From positions 992,001-1,056,000 of the forward strand of contig CAWDGK010000002.1 in the NCBI GenBank assembly GCA_963801855.1: a stretch of 64,000 nt of DNA, read 5' to 3'. The stretch comes from JACDAN01 sp963801855 (GTDB taxonomy: Bacteria; Actinomycetota; Thermoleophilia; Gaiellales; Gaiellaceae). Made by a program: the position numbers and the translations under genes. Below are positions 1-8,936 of this stretch, in pieces; the first letter of the stretch is position 1; every line of letters begins with the position of its first letter. The notes below the pieces were generated by a model, which did not search any database, was not told the DNA's origin, and saw only the letters and a program-made list of their open reading frames with translations.

Positions 1-245
1 TCGGCCGGCGACCGCGATTCGAAGACCTGCTTGCGAATCTTGAGCACGCGCTCGGCGCGCAGCAGGCCCTGATAGGCGAGCTGGTTGAAGGAGCGGTCGT
101 TGAGTCGACCGACATCGGTGACGAGCGAGATCCGCTCGTTGGCGTTCGGAGCGCTTGGAGCAGCGCTTGCTCCGAACGCGGCGACGAGCGTAGCCACAAG
201 GGCCGCTGCCACCAGTGCCCAAGGCACGAGGCGTCTTACGTTCAC
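1..245 (-). CDS. BMP-family nucleoside-binding lipoprotein-like ABC substrate protein (5' part only)
   Basis: Only the first 81 codons are inside the window; the gene runs off the left edge. The GTG start at 245 has a strong ribosome site (GGGGAGGA, 250-257). The protein opens with an Arg-Arg n-region and a hydrophobic signal segment ending near ASAAPSAP, so it is exported. No lipobox Cys is visible. The mature protein starts with ISLVTDVGRLNDRSFNQLA, typical of the BmpA/PnrA/Med family that binds purine nucleosides for ABC import (family knowledge). Upstream on the same strand are a nucleoside hydrolase and a ribokinase, which fits nucleoside scavenging. The exact ligand cannot be told from this fragment. 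Confidence 0.85.
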   Translation of the reverse strand, partial: MNVRRLVPWALVAAALVATLVAAFGASAAPSAPNANERISLVTDVGRLNDRSFNQLAYQGLLRAERVLKIRKQVFESRSPA

Positions 246-341
246 TGAGTCCTCCCCATTTGAGGTGTTTTGCTGACTACCGAGAGATCAAAAGGTGATG
301 CTAACCCCGAAAAGCTCTGACGTGAAGACCTGGTGAAAGTT

Positions 342-504
342 AGAGCTCGTTCCAGCGTGTGGCTCGTTGCCAGGGTGCGATGAGTGGATGCCAGGCCCGG
401 ACGCAGACCGCGTCCATATCGGTTGATATGGGCGCGGTTGAGGACGACGCCTGGCGCCGCTCAGCGCGGCCTGGCGACACAGCTCTCATGCTGGAACGAG
501 CTCT
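342..504 (+). ncRNA. Candidate structured RNA or palindromic element between ftsK and the BMP gene
   Basis: No gene is seen in 246-515, but a foldable element fills much of it. A perfect 15-bp stem closes it (342-356 with 490-504). Inside are a 9-bp stem (366-374/470-478), a 7-bp stem (390-396/449-455), a 13-bp hairpin with a GGUU loop (408-420/425-437) and a 4-bp hairpin (457-460/466-469), giving a three-way junction. The imperfect pairs T368-G476, T413-G432 and T389-G456 are G-U wobbles if the plus strand is transcribed but A-C mismatches on the minus strand, so a plus-strand RNA is favoured. It does not match an RNA family I recognise. It could instead be a MITE-like palindrome or a terminator. 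Confidence 0.45.
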
Positions 505-515
505 TAGAGCTTTCT

Positions 516-2696
516 CTAGTCGCGGCTAGCTGCGAGCTGGTGCTCTTCCACCAGGACGCGGCGGGGCTTCGAGCCCTCGTAGCCGGAGATGATCCCGCGC
601 CGCTCGAGCATGTCGATGAGACGGCCGGCACGGGTGTAGCCGACGCGAAGCCGACGCTGGATCAGAGACACGGATGCGGTCTGCGTCTGGATCACGATCT
701 CGATCGCCCGCTCGAGCAGCGGATCCTGGTCCGGGTCGAAGTCGCCGTCTCCTTCGGCGTGATCCTCGGTGGGCGCCTCCCGCGCCTCGAGCAGCGACTC
801 GTCGAGCTGCTGATCCTGCTGGCTCCGGCATTGCTCGACGACGAGCGCACTCTCCTCTTCGGTCACATAGGCGCCCTGGACGCGCTGGAGTCGTGAGGTG
901 CCGAGTGGCTTGAAGAGCATGTCGCCCTGGCCCAGGAGGCTCTCGGCGCCCGACTGGTCGAGGATCACGCGGGAGTCCGTCTGGCTGGAAACGGCGAAGG
1001 CGATCCTCGACGGGACGTTCGCCTTGATCATCCCGGTGATGACGTCGACCGACGGCCGCTGGGTCGCGAGCACCAGGTGGATGCCGACGGCGCGGGACTT
1101 CTGCGCGAGGCGGATGACGGCGTCCTCCACCTGCTGCGGCGAGATCATCATCAGGTCGGCGAGCTCGTCGATGACGACCAGGAGGTACGGAAGCGTCTCC
1201 TCGCCTCGCTGGCGGAACGCGCGGTTTGCCTCCGGCAGGTTTCTCGCGCGCACCGTGCTGAGCCGCTCGTAGCGGCGCTCCATCTCCGCGAGGACGTTGG
1301 TGAGGACGATCGCGGCTTCCTTCGGGCTCGAGACGACGGGCGTCAGGAGGTGCGGGAGCGACTCGTAGAGGGAGAGCTCGATGCGCTTCGGGTCGATCAG
1401 GATCAGGCGCGCGTCGTCAGGGGTCGCACGGAGCAGGATCGACGTCAGGATCGTGTTGATGCAGCCGGACTTGCCGGAGCCGGTCGTGCCGGCGATCAGG
1501 AGGTGCGGCATGCGGGCGAGGTCGGTCCAGACGGCGTTCCCCGCGATGTCCTTGCCGAGCCAGACCGAGAGCGGGCTCGCCGTGGCCGGCAGCTTGTCGA
1601 AGACGTCGCCGAGCGTGACGAGGTTCGCGGAGAGATTGGGTACCTCCACTCCGACCGCCTGCTTGCCAGGGATGGGCGCGAGGATCCGGATCTCCGTCGT
1701 CGCGAGCGCGTACGACAGGTCGTCCTTCAGCGCGGAGACCTTCGACATCTTCGTCCCGGCGGCGAGCTGGAGCTCGTACCGGGTGACGCGCGGGCCGGTG
1801 ATCTCGCCGACGACGCGCGCATCGACGCCGAAGTCGGCGAGGGCGCGCGTCAGGGATTCTGCGACCTGGCCGTTGTCGGTCTTGTCCACGGGCCTTGCCG
1901 GAGAGCGGCGAAGCAGTGATGGCTCCGGCAGCACGTAATCGTTCGCGGACGGGTTCGGCGGCTCGAAGAGCGACTGCTGCTCGCTCGTCTCTCCCGGCTC
2001 CTCGAGGGCGATCAGCGGCGGCGGCTCGGTCTGGCCGACCACGTCGGGAAAGTCGGAGACCGCATCGATCGGCGGGTCGACCGCGCGCAGCGAGTGAAGA
2101 GGGATCGGAGGCGGGAGTGCCTCGTCCGAGACGCTTCTCTGGCGCTCGACCCGCCTGCGAGCAGCCAGATGGGCCCGTTTGACGGCTCCCCCCGAGCGGT
2201 GGACGAGGGCTCCGACGGAAGCGCCGGAGAGCAGGAGGACGCCGGCGAGGAAGAAGGCGACGCCTGCGATGAGCGTCCCCGTGCGTCCCACGAGCGTGCC
2301 GACGACCTCCTCGAGGCCGGTCCCGACATAGCCGCCCGAGTCCGCGAGCAGGAGGAAGAGCCCGAGGGCCATCGAGGCGAGGCCCCAGCGAAACGGATGA
2401 ACCTCCACGAGCTTGCTCCGGCCGAGCATCAGAGCGCCGACGATGACGAGGGCGGCCGGAAGGAGATATCCGGCGTCGCCGACGACTGCCCAGAGACCGT
2501 CGACGATGAAGCCTCCGGCCTGTCCTCCCTCCCACTCCAGGTACACGAGGGTGGAGAGGAAGAGCCCGACGGCGGCGAGCCCGAGGCCGATCAGCTCGGG
2601 ATGGTGGTGGCTGCGCGGCTTCGCGCCACGCTTGCGGCGCTTGACGCGCGAGGGCACGCGGGGCTTGAGAGTGCGCTTCGTGCGGCGTTTGGCCAT
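516..2696 (-). CDS. ftsK: DNA translocase FtsK/SpoIIIE
   Basis: This ATP-driven DNA pump, anchored at the division septum, clears chromosome ends into daughter cells. The 726-residue protein starts at MAKRRTKRTLKPR with a very basic cytoplasmic tail, then about four membrane segments (roughly residues 35-155) and a short acidic/proline linker. The RecA-like motor follows, with Walker A GTTGSGKS near residue 400 and Walker B LLVVIDELADLMM near 510. A winged-helix gamma domain makes up the last 65 or so residues (DPLLERAIEIV...RRGIISG), the part that reads KOPS-like sites. The frame is open upstream of 2696, but that extension is out-of-frame nucleoside hydrolase sequence, so the ATG at 2696 is preferred. 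It lies 32 bases after the nucleoside hydrolase stop. Confidence 0.95.
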   Translation of the reverse strand: MAKRRTKRTLKPRVPSRVKRRKRGAKPRSHHHPELIGLGLAAVGLFLSTLVYLEWEGGQAGGFIVDGLWAVVGDAGYLLPAALVIVGALMLGRSKLVEVHPFRWGLASMALGLFLLLADSGGYVGTGLEEVVGTLVGRTGTLIAGVAFFLAGVLLLSGASVGALVHRSGGAVKRAHLAARRRVERQRSVSDEALPPPIPLHSLRAVDPPIDAVSDFPDVVGQTEPPPLIALEEPGETSEQQSLFEPPNPSANDYVLPEPSLLRRSPARPVDKTDNGQVAESLTRALADFGVDARVVGEITGPRVTRYELQLAAGTKMSKVSALKDDLSYALATTEIRILAPIPGKQAVGVEVPNLSANLVTLGDVFDKLPATASPLSVWLGKDIAGNAVWTDLARMPHLLIAGTTGSGKSGCINTILTSILLRATPDDARLILIDPKRIELSLYESLPHLLTPVVSSPKEAAIVLTNVLAEMERRYERLSTVRARNLPEANRAFRQRGEETLPYLLVVIDELADLMMISPQQVEDAVIRLAQKSRAVGIHLVLATQRPSVDVITGMIKANVPSRIAFAVSSQTDSRVILDQSGAESLLGQGDMLFKPLGTSRLQRVQGAYVTEEESALVVEQCRSQQDQQLDESLLEAREAPTEDHAEGDGDFDPDQDPLLERAIEIVIQTQTASVSLIQRRLRVGYTRAGRLIDMLERRGIISGYEGSKPRRVLVEEHQLAASRD

Positions 2697-2728
2697 GCGC
2701 GCCTGCTTCGACGCGCTGTCCCTGACCC

Positions 2729-3647
2729 CTACCCGAGCGCGCCCAGCCGCTCGAGGAGGAGCTCGATGAAAGCCCGACCGTCGATTCCGACCCCGACGTG
2801 CGCGTTCGGCTCGTGGTCGGTGCGCTGCCAGAGGTCGACGACGGTGCGGCCGCGGCACAGTTCCGAGGCGCAGTCGATTGCGACGTGCCGGTGCTCCGTC
2901 TCGACGAGCTCCGGACGGAAGACGTGGGCCAGCGCGACCGCATCGTGGATCGGCGAGCCGTCGAACCCGTAGGTCTGGGAGTGGAAGCGGTTGTAGAACT
3001 CCCAGAGCTCGGCGACGAGCTTGCCCGTCCGGCCGGACTGACGGAGCCGATCGGCGTCTGCCTGCGTCATGCAGCGCCTCGTGCGTGACGTCGAGGCCGA
3101 TCATCGTGACGTCGAGGCCGCTCTCGAAGACGCGGGCCGCCGCCTCGGGGTCGGCCCAGATGTTGAACTCCGCCGCCGGGCGTGACGTTTCCGACCCCGA
3201 TCGAGCCGCCCATCAGGACGATCCGCTTCGGTCTCGCCTCCGGGTGGCGGGCCAGCATCAGCGCGACGTTCGTCAGCGGGCCGACCGCGACGAGCGTCGC
3301 GCCGGTCGGCGTGACGGGCGAGGAAGTCGACCGCGTGCTCCGTCGAGCGGCGTGCCCTGTGCGGGCGGAAGATCCGGGCCGTCGAGGCCCGATCTCGCCG
3401 TGGACGTACTTGGCGACATAGGGCTCGCGGAGCGAGCGGCCGGTCGGCTCCCGCGGCGACCGGGACGTCTGTCCGGTCGGCGAACTCGAGGATCCGGATC
3501 GCGTTCGCCGTCGTCTTCTCGAGCGTCTGGTTGCCGGCGACGGTGGTGATCGCCGAGGAGCTCGACCTCCGGGCTGGCGAGCGCGAGCAGGATCGCGATC
3601 GCGTCGTCGTGACCGGGATCGCAGTCGAGGAGGATCTGCTCAGCCAA
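2729..3647 (-). pseudogene. Inosine/uridine-preferring nucleoside hydrolase, heavily frameshifted
   Basis: The enzyme splits nucleosides into base and ribose. The reading starts at a TTG (3647), giving MAEQILLDCDPGHDDAIAIL with the calcium/ribose motif DCDPGHDDA. Further recognisable pieces in shifting frames are VAGNQTLEKTTANAIRILEF, KRIVLMGGSIGVGNVTPGG, MIGLDVTHEAL and a clean 113-residue C-terminal part (2729-3070) containing FDGSPIHDAVALAH. At least seven single-base shifts are needed, with no large deletion and with family motifs preserved. That looks like local sequence error, although true decay cannot be excluded. The start overlaps the end of ribokinase, so hydrolase and kinase would form a ribose-salvage pair. 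Confidence 0.8.
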
Positions 3648-4444
3648 GGATCTCGTCCACCTCGTGCGCCGGTCGGAAGGGAAGGCTGGGCGCCGGGCCG
3701 CGACGCGGCGATCGCCCCGGCGGCGCAGGCGCGCCTCAGGGCTTCGTCCCATTCGCGGCCTTCGAGGTGAGAGACGACGAGGCAGGCGGTGAACGCGTCG
3801 CCTGCGGCGGTCCCGTCGACGGCGTCGACCTGCGGAGGCGCGGCACGCGCGATCTCCTCGCCGTCCTCGAGCAGCACCGCGCCCTTCTGCTCCGAGCGTC
3901 AGCGCGACGAGCTTCCCGCGCGACATCGCCTCGTGCTCGTAGCGGTTCACGACCAGGAGGTCGGGCTCGACGTCGATCGGCCGCGCCGGCGCCGCGTTGA
4001 GACAGAAGAACGACGCGTCCCGGGCGGCGGCCAGCACCGGCTCGTCGGGGATCTCGAGCTGGCAGAGCACGCGCTCCTCCCGTCGGTTGCGGCTCGCAGG
4101 CTCCTGTTGGCGCCCGGCGCGACGACGATCGTCGTCTCCCCCTCCGCATCGACCGTGATGAGTGCGACGCCGGTCGGCTCGTCGCTTCTTTGCAGGCTGA
4201 GCTCGACTCCTGCCTCGCGAAGCCCCTCGGTCGCTTCTTCGGCAGCCTCGTCGCGTCCCACGCTTCCGATCATTCGCACGCGCGCACCCAATCGGGCTGC
4301 GGCGACCGCCTGGTTCGCCCCTTTGCCGCCCGGGTAGCGCGCGAACGACGCGCCGGTCACCGTCTCACCCGGCCGCGGGAGCCGCTTGGCGCTTGCGACG
4401 AGGTCGAGGTTGATCGACCCGACGACGGTCAGCTCAGGCGGCAA
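3640..4444 (-). pseudogene. rbsK: Ribokinase (PfkB family), frameshifted
   Basis: Ribokinase phosphorylates ribose to ribose-5-phosphate. The N-terminal part is intact: LTVVGSINLDLVASAKRLPR, then GASFARYPGGKGANQAVAAA, the PfkB signature 1. The C-terminal signature is also present (DGTAAGDAFTACLVV, with the catalytic Asp in the GDAF context). Between them the frame changes near 4080 (a CCC run one base short), near 3890, and again close to the end, where the tail EVDEILG and its TGA overlap the TTG start of the nucleoside hydrolase. The start is uncertain: TTG at 4444 or CTG at 4432, both overlapping or touching the previous gene. Whether the frameshifts are biological or technical is unresolved. 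Confidence 0.8.
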
Positions 4445-4991
4445 GCGCGCGGAGGTCTTCGAGCGTCCCGCCGAGCAGGTTCTCGCGGAGGTCGAAGAGC
4501 CCGGCCCAGAGCGACGAGCGGTCGGGCGGCGTGTCCATGCGGACGGAGGTCGTGAGCCCTTCGAGAGCACGCACCAGCACCGCGAGCTCGAGGTACACCT
4601 GGGCGACACGGTGCGACGCTGCACAGACGCCGGCTCGGCCGAGGACAGGCCCCCAGTCCATGAGCTCCGCCGGGCCCGGCTCGCCGTACCAGGATCGTCC
4701 CTCCGCCAGTTCGGGCTGGAGCTCGAGGAGGTAGCGCCCCAGCGGCTGCTCGAGCCCGGTCAGCGCAGTCTCGACTCGATCGGCGGCTCTCCGGAGTGCA
4801 GCCTGCCGCTTGCCGGCCGTGCTCGGCTCGGCCTCTCCCCTCGCCCACCGCTCCAGGAGCCGGCAGAAGGAGAGCGCCGCGGCCTCGCAGGCGGAGAGCT
4901 GCGCGATCAGGCGTCGAGCCGTCTGCTCCTCGGCGCGGTCGAAGAGCGCCTCTGCCCACGACGGAGTGGGCTCGATCCGGAGAGTGCTCAC
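4434..4991 (-). CDS. Uncharacterised helical protein
   Basis: I do not recognise this 185-residue soluble protein. It is rich in Ala, Leu, Glu and Arg with predicted long helices (for example EEQTARRLIAQLSACEAAAL) and no signal peptide, membrane segment or Cys-rich motif. The GTG start (4991) overlaps the RNase J stop by four bases (GTGA), a sign of translational coupling. Its stop overlaps the probable ribokinase start. The position links it to RNase J and nucleoside salvage, but no function can be assigned from sequence alone. Confidence 0.75.
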   Translation of the reverse strand: MSTLRIEPTPSWAEALFDRAEEQTARRLIAQLSACEAAALSFCRLLERWARGEAEPSTAGKRQAALRRAADRVETALTGLEQPLGRYLLELQPELAEGRSWYGEPGPAELMDWGPVLGRAGVCAASHRVAQVYLELAVLVRALEGLTTSVRMDTPPDRSSLWAGLFDLRENLLGGTLEDLRALAA

Positions 4992-6646
4992 ACCTCCACT
5001 ATGACCGGCAAAATCATCGGGCGCCTCCCCGTTCTGTCGTAAATCAGCTGCCCAACTGCGTCGTGAAGGTGCTCTTGGAGCAGCTTGATCTCGCGGATGT
5101 TCTGGCCGAGGAGGTCGCTGAGCACCGATTGGCCTCCTGTCGCATCTCGTCCATGAGCGGGCCGGGCTCCGTCAAGCCCCTTGCGATCACCTCGGGCATC
5201 CCGACCGGGCCGCCGTTCGAGCCCGCGATGGTTGCGACGATGATCAGGACACCGTCCTCGGAGAGGGTGCGCCGGTCCCGGAGAGCGACGTCTTTGACGT
5301 CGCCGACGCCCAGGCCGTCCACGAACGTGACGCCCGACTGGATGTGGTCGACGATCTTCACACCCTGTTTGGTCAGCTCGACGACGGTGCCGTTCTCGGT
5401 CAGGACGATCGAGTCCGCCGGAACGCCGCTCTCCTGGGCGAAGCGTCCGTGGGCCGCGAGCATCCGGAACTCACCGTGCACCGGCATGACCGCCTTCGGA
5501 CGGACGAGGCTGAGCATCGTGCGGAGCTCCTCGGCGTGGCCGTGGCCCGACACGTGGACGGGCGCGTTCTCCTGGTGCAGCACCTCCGCCCCGGCCTTCG
5601 CGAGCTGGTTGATCGTGTCGTGGACGCGAAGCTCGTTGCCCGGCACCGGCCTCGCGGAGAGGATGACGGTGTCGCCCCTGCTCGACCGAGACCGTCTGAT
5701 GGTCGTTGTAGGCGATGCGCGTGAGAGCCGACATGGGCTCTCCCTGGCTGCCCGTGCAGAGGATCAGCACCTCGTGCGGCCGGTAGTTGTCCAGCTGGTT
5801 CGGGCGGATCAGTGCGTCTTCCGGGACGTTCACGTAGCCCAGGTTCCGGGAGATGTTCATGTTCTTGCGCATCGAGCGACCGACGACGGCGACCTTCCGG
5901 CCGACCTCGGTCGCGACGTCGATCGCCTGCTGCATCCGATGCACGTTGGATGCGAAGCAGGCGATGAGGACGCGGCCCTCGAGGCGCGGGATGATCTGCT
6001 GGAACGCCTCGCCGACGAGGCGCTCCGAGCCCGTGACGCCGGGCCGCTCGGCATTCGTCGAGTCCCCGAGCATCAGGTCGACGCCCTTCGTCCCGAGCTC
6101 GGCCAGGCGGCCCACGTCCGTGCGGAGGCCGTCCACCGGCGTGTGGTCGAGCTTCCAGTCGCCCGTGTGCAGCACCCGGCCGGCGGGTGTCTCGATGACG
6201 ACCGACACGGCGTCGGGAATCGAATGCGCGACGCGAATGAAGCTGACACGGAAGGGGCCGATCTCCACCGGTCCTGCCTCGGGGTTCGCCTCCCGCAGCT
6301 CGACGGAGTTCAGCAGGCCGTGCTCGTCGAGCTTGGACTGCGCGAGCCCGAGCGTGAGACGGGTTCCCCAGACGTCGGGCACCTGCACCTCGCGGAGGAG
6401 GTACGGCAGTGCGCCGATGTGATCTTCGTGGGCGTGCGTGATGACGATCGCGCGGACTCGATCCTTGCGTTCCGCGAGATAGCCGAAGTCCGGGAGGATC
6501 AGATCGACGCCGAGGTGCTCGTCCCTCGGGAACGCGAGGCCGGCGTCGACGACGATGATCTCGTCCTGGTACTCGTAGACGGTGAGGTTCTTCCCGACTT
6601 CGCCGACACCGCCGAGCGGGATGATCCGAAGGGTCTCCGCAGCCAC
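4988..6646 (-). CDS. rnj: Ribonuclease J
   Basis: RNase J is a zinc-dependent metallo-beta-lactamase/beta-CASP nuclease with 5'-exo and endo activity in RNA decay and processing. The GTG start gives MAAETLRIIPLGGVGEVGKN. The metal motif is ITHAHEDHIGALPYL, followed by beta-CASP residues such as LCTGSQGEPMSAL and the C-terminal HVSGHGHAEELRTML. Two single-base frameshifts interrupt it: an extra base in a CCCC run (5675-5678) and a missing base at 5125-5126. Correcting both restores a protein of about 552 residues ending RTGRRPMILPVIVEV, whose TGA overlaps the next gene. Both errors sit in G/C runs in a central RNA enzyme, so they are probably technical. A perfect 13-bp hairpin lies 10 bases before the start. 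Confidence 0.92.
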
Positions 6647-6656
6647 GCAGGCACTC

Positions 6657-6685
6657 TAGAGCCCGCCGCTGCGCGGCGGGCTCTA
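6657..6685 (-). promoter_or_regulatory. Leader hairpin of rnj
   Basis: Perfect 13-bp stem (6657-6669 with 6673-6685) with a 3-base loop, ending 10 bases before the rnj GTG start. No Shine-Dalgarno is visible between it and the start. It has no T-run on the minus side, so it is not a classical terminator. It could stabilise or regulate the rnj mRNA. Confidence 0.55.
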
Positions 6686-6688
6686 TCT

Positions 6689-6975
6689 GGCTCGAAGTCT
6701 TGCGACTTCGAGCCACCTCTCGGAAGCCGGGCTCGGCTCTCGCCGAGCGCGGCGCGTCTGCCGGCGGCGATTCGGTGGAACCCGGTGTCGACGAGCCGGG
6801 CGGGCAAAGCCCGGCCCGGCGGCAACGTCATGACAGTGCCGCGGGTCGGGCTTTGCCTGGCCCGCTCGATGACAAGCCGAATTCGAGCCGAACCGCCGGC
6901 GGCGGACGCGCCGCGCTCGGGCGAAGCTCGAGCCCGGCTTCCGGAAGGTCGCTCGAAGTCGTCAGACTTCGAGCG
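6689..6975. repeat. Large imperfect inverted repeat between divergent rnj and HD gene
   Basis: The two halves of this 287-bp stretch are near reverse complements around a centre at gtcatgac (6827-6834). Each arm is about 140 bp and carries the same order of features: a TCGAAGTC/GACTTCGA hairpin (6689-6714 and 6950-6975), a GGAAGCCGGGCTC segment, a GAGCGCGGCGCGTC segment and a GGGCAAAGCCCG segment. No reading frame here looks like protein. It may be a folded-back or MITE-like element, or an inverted duplication. It fills most of the 400-base divergent spacer. Confidence 0.65.
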
Positions 6976-7047
6976 AAACGCGGAGCCGGAGGCGCAGCGG
7001 GGCTCACCCGTTCAAGGGATGCGCCGCGCGCGCCGATTCGATGGCAT

Positions 7048-8877
7048 ATGCCTGTGTTCCCCGCCGTCTCGCTCGGCTCTCTCGCGCTGGCCGCGGCCGC
7101 GGTCATCGCGGCCGAGCTGCTGCATCGGCGTGACGACGAGCTGGGCGCCGACGAGGCCGCGTCCGACCGGTTCTCCGTCGCGGCCCCGATCGTCGCCGCC
7201 ACAGCCGTCGTCCTCGGCCCCTGGGCGGCCCTGCTCGTCGGCACGCTCGGCAGCCTCGCCGTCCGGCGTCTCGTCGGCGACCCGTGGCGCGAGAGCCTCG
7301 TTCGGGCGTCGTCACTCGGGGCAGCCGGCCTCGCCGGCGGCTACGGGTATGTGCTCGCCGGCGGTGTGACCGGCTCGGTCGTCATGCCGGACGACCTGCT
7401 GGGCCTGGTGATTCTCGGAATGATGTTCTCGACGGTCAAGACGCTCGTCCAGCGGCTCTCGAATCGAGCCACCGCGATCGAAACGGACATGCTTGCGGCG
7501 GTCGCCGAGATCTCCATGGGTGCCGCCCTTGCGATCGCTGCGGAATCGAACCTCTGGTATGCGGCATTGCTCGCGCCGATCCTCGTCCTCCTGGAGCGGC
7601 TTCACTGGCGCGTGATTTCAGTCCGGCGCGAGGTTGCCGCGGCCCTCGAGACCTTTGCGAACATCGTCGACGAGCGCGACCGCTCGACGCACGGTCACTC
7701 CCTGCGGGTGGCGGAGAGCGTGCAGGAGCTCGCCGAGGCGCTCGGCCTTCCGCGGAGCGACGTGCGTCGCCTCTGGTGGGCAGGCCGCCTGCACGACCTC
7801 GGCAAGGTCGCGGTCGACGCGGCCGCCCTCCGAAAAACGGGCCTCCTGAACATCCAGGACTGGCAGGCGATGCAACGCGTCCCTCGACTCTCGGCGCGAC
7901 TGCTTCAGCGCTTCCGCTTCGCCGCCCAGCAGGCGAAGGCGGTCGAATATCACCGCGAGCGGCTCGACGGATCCGGCTATTACGGCGCACGCGGCAGCGA
8001 CATCCCCCTAGCCGCCCACTTCCTGATCGTCGCGGATGCCTACGACGCGATGACGTCGGAGCGTCCCTTTCGCTCTGCCCTCTCCCAGGAAGAAGCCCTG
8101 GCTGAGATCGAGAAGAACGCAGGCACCCAGTTCCACCCGACGATCGCAAAAGCATTCGTCGCAGTACGGCGTGGCCTCACCCTCGAGGGCGTGCTCGACG
8201 CCGACGAGCTCGACGCGATCCGGGACTCCTCGGTCCCGGCACCCGTTCGATCGGTGGGAGGCGAGCTCCGGCACAAGCCTGAGGTGTTCGTCGCCTTCGG
8301 TCTCACCACCGCACTGGTCGGCCTCGGCGTGAGCCTCCTCGAACTGGCTGCAGTCGGGGGCCTGGTGGCGTTGGTCGGTGCGGGCGTCTGGGCTGTCAGC
8401 CGCGTTCGTGCGCATCGCCTCAGAGCTGCCCTGGCAACCGCAATCACCCCGGATGACCGCGATGCCATGTTCGAGAGGGTGGCGGACGCCGTGGAGGCGT
8501 CCTGGCCACTCGATTATGCGTTGCTCGTCACGTGGGACGAGGACGGCGCCGGAGGCTCCATCGCGCTCGAGCGCGGTACGAGCGACGTTCCCGAGCCCGA
8601 GCTTACGAGCTGGCTCCTCCGCGAGGCGGAGTCCGGACGGGATCTCATGGTCGACGACGGAGCCCAGCTCGGCCGGGAAGGCGCCTCGCTCGCACTGCCG
8701 CTTCGGCGTGACAACAGCGCACTCGTCGGTTTCCTCGTGCTCGGCGGGTCAGGGCGGCTGCCGGCTCATGTTCTCGCTGCAGCCGGATCGTCGCTCGACC
8801 GCCTCGGCCTGGCTCTCGCCGACGCCACCCACACCACCCCCGGTTCGAGTGAACGCCGCCTCGCCGCAGTGACGTAG
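7048..8877 (+). CDS. Membrane-anchored HD-domain phosphohydrolase with GAF-like tail
   Basis: This 609-residue protein starts at MPVFPAVSLGSLALAAAAV; the open frame further upstream only crosses the inverted repeat. Roughly residues 1-190 form several membrane helices, as in a MASE-type sensor. An HD-GYP-like domain follows: HGHSLRVAESVQ, AGRLHDLGKVAVD (metal-binding HD), YHRERLDGSGYYG and IVADAYDAMTSERPFR. The GYP triplet is replaced by GYY, so c-di-GMP hydrolysis is likely but not certain. Two more membrane segments and a GAF-like domain end the protein. It precedes a secreted protease and a canonical HD-GYP gene on the same strand. Confidence 0.85.
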   Translation: MPVFPAVSLGSLALAAAAVIAAELLHRRDDELGADEAASDRFSVAAPIVAATAVVLGPWAALLVGTLGSLAVRRLVGDPWRESLVRASSLGAAGLAGGYGYVLAGGVTGSVVMPDDLLGLVILGMMFSTVKTLVQRLSNRATAIETDMLAAVAEISMGAALAIAAESNLWYAALLAPILVLLERLHWRVISVRREVAAALETFANIVDERDRSTHGHSLRVAESVQELAEALGLPRSDVRRLWWAGRLHDLGKVAVDAAALRKTGLLNIQDWQAMQRVPRLSARLLQRFRFAAQQAKAVEYHRERLDGSGYYGARGSDIPLAAHFLIVADAYDAMTSERPFRSALSQEEALAEIEKNAGTQFHPTIAKAFVAVRRGLTLEGVLDADELDAIRDSSVPAPVRSVGGELRHKPEVFVAFGLTTALVGLGVSLLELAAVGGLVALVGAGVWAVSRVRAHRLRAALATAITPDDRDAMFERVADAVEASWPLDYALLVTWDEDGAGGSIALERGTSDVPEPELTSWLLREAESGRDLMVDDGAQLGREGASLALPLRRDNSALVGFLVLGGSGRLPAHVLAAAGSSLDRLGLALADATHTTPGSSERRLAAVT

Positions 8878-8936
8878 CGGGGCCGATCACCCCTTTGGGG
8901 GTCGCTTAGAAGCAGGGTCCACCTAGAACGAGACCT

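Noticed and set aside
342..504. Insertion sequence with 15-bp terminal repeats
   Set aside because: No transposase frame and no clear target-site duplication at the edges; a non-autonomous MITE-like element remains possible.
1077..2972. Long open frames antisense to ftsK, and similar ones opposite most other genes
   Set aside because: They arise from the extreme third-position GC of the real genes; their translations are Arg/Ala/Asp-rich with no family motifs or ribosome sites.
516..3104. 862-residue FtsK with an upstream extension
   Set aside because: The extra 136 residues are out-of-frame nucleoside hydrolase sequence; the ATG at 2696 begins the normal basic FtsK tail.
4796..7369. 857-residue plus-strand open frame
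   Set aside because: It lies antisense to rnj and crosses the inverted repeat; no recognisable domain.
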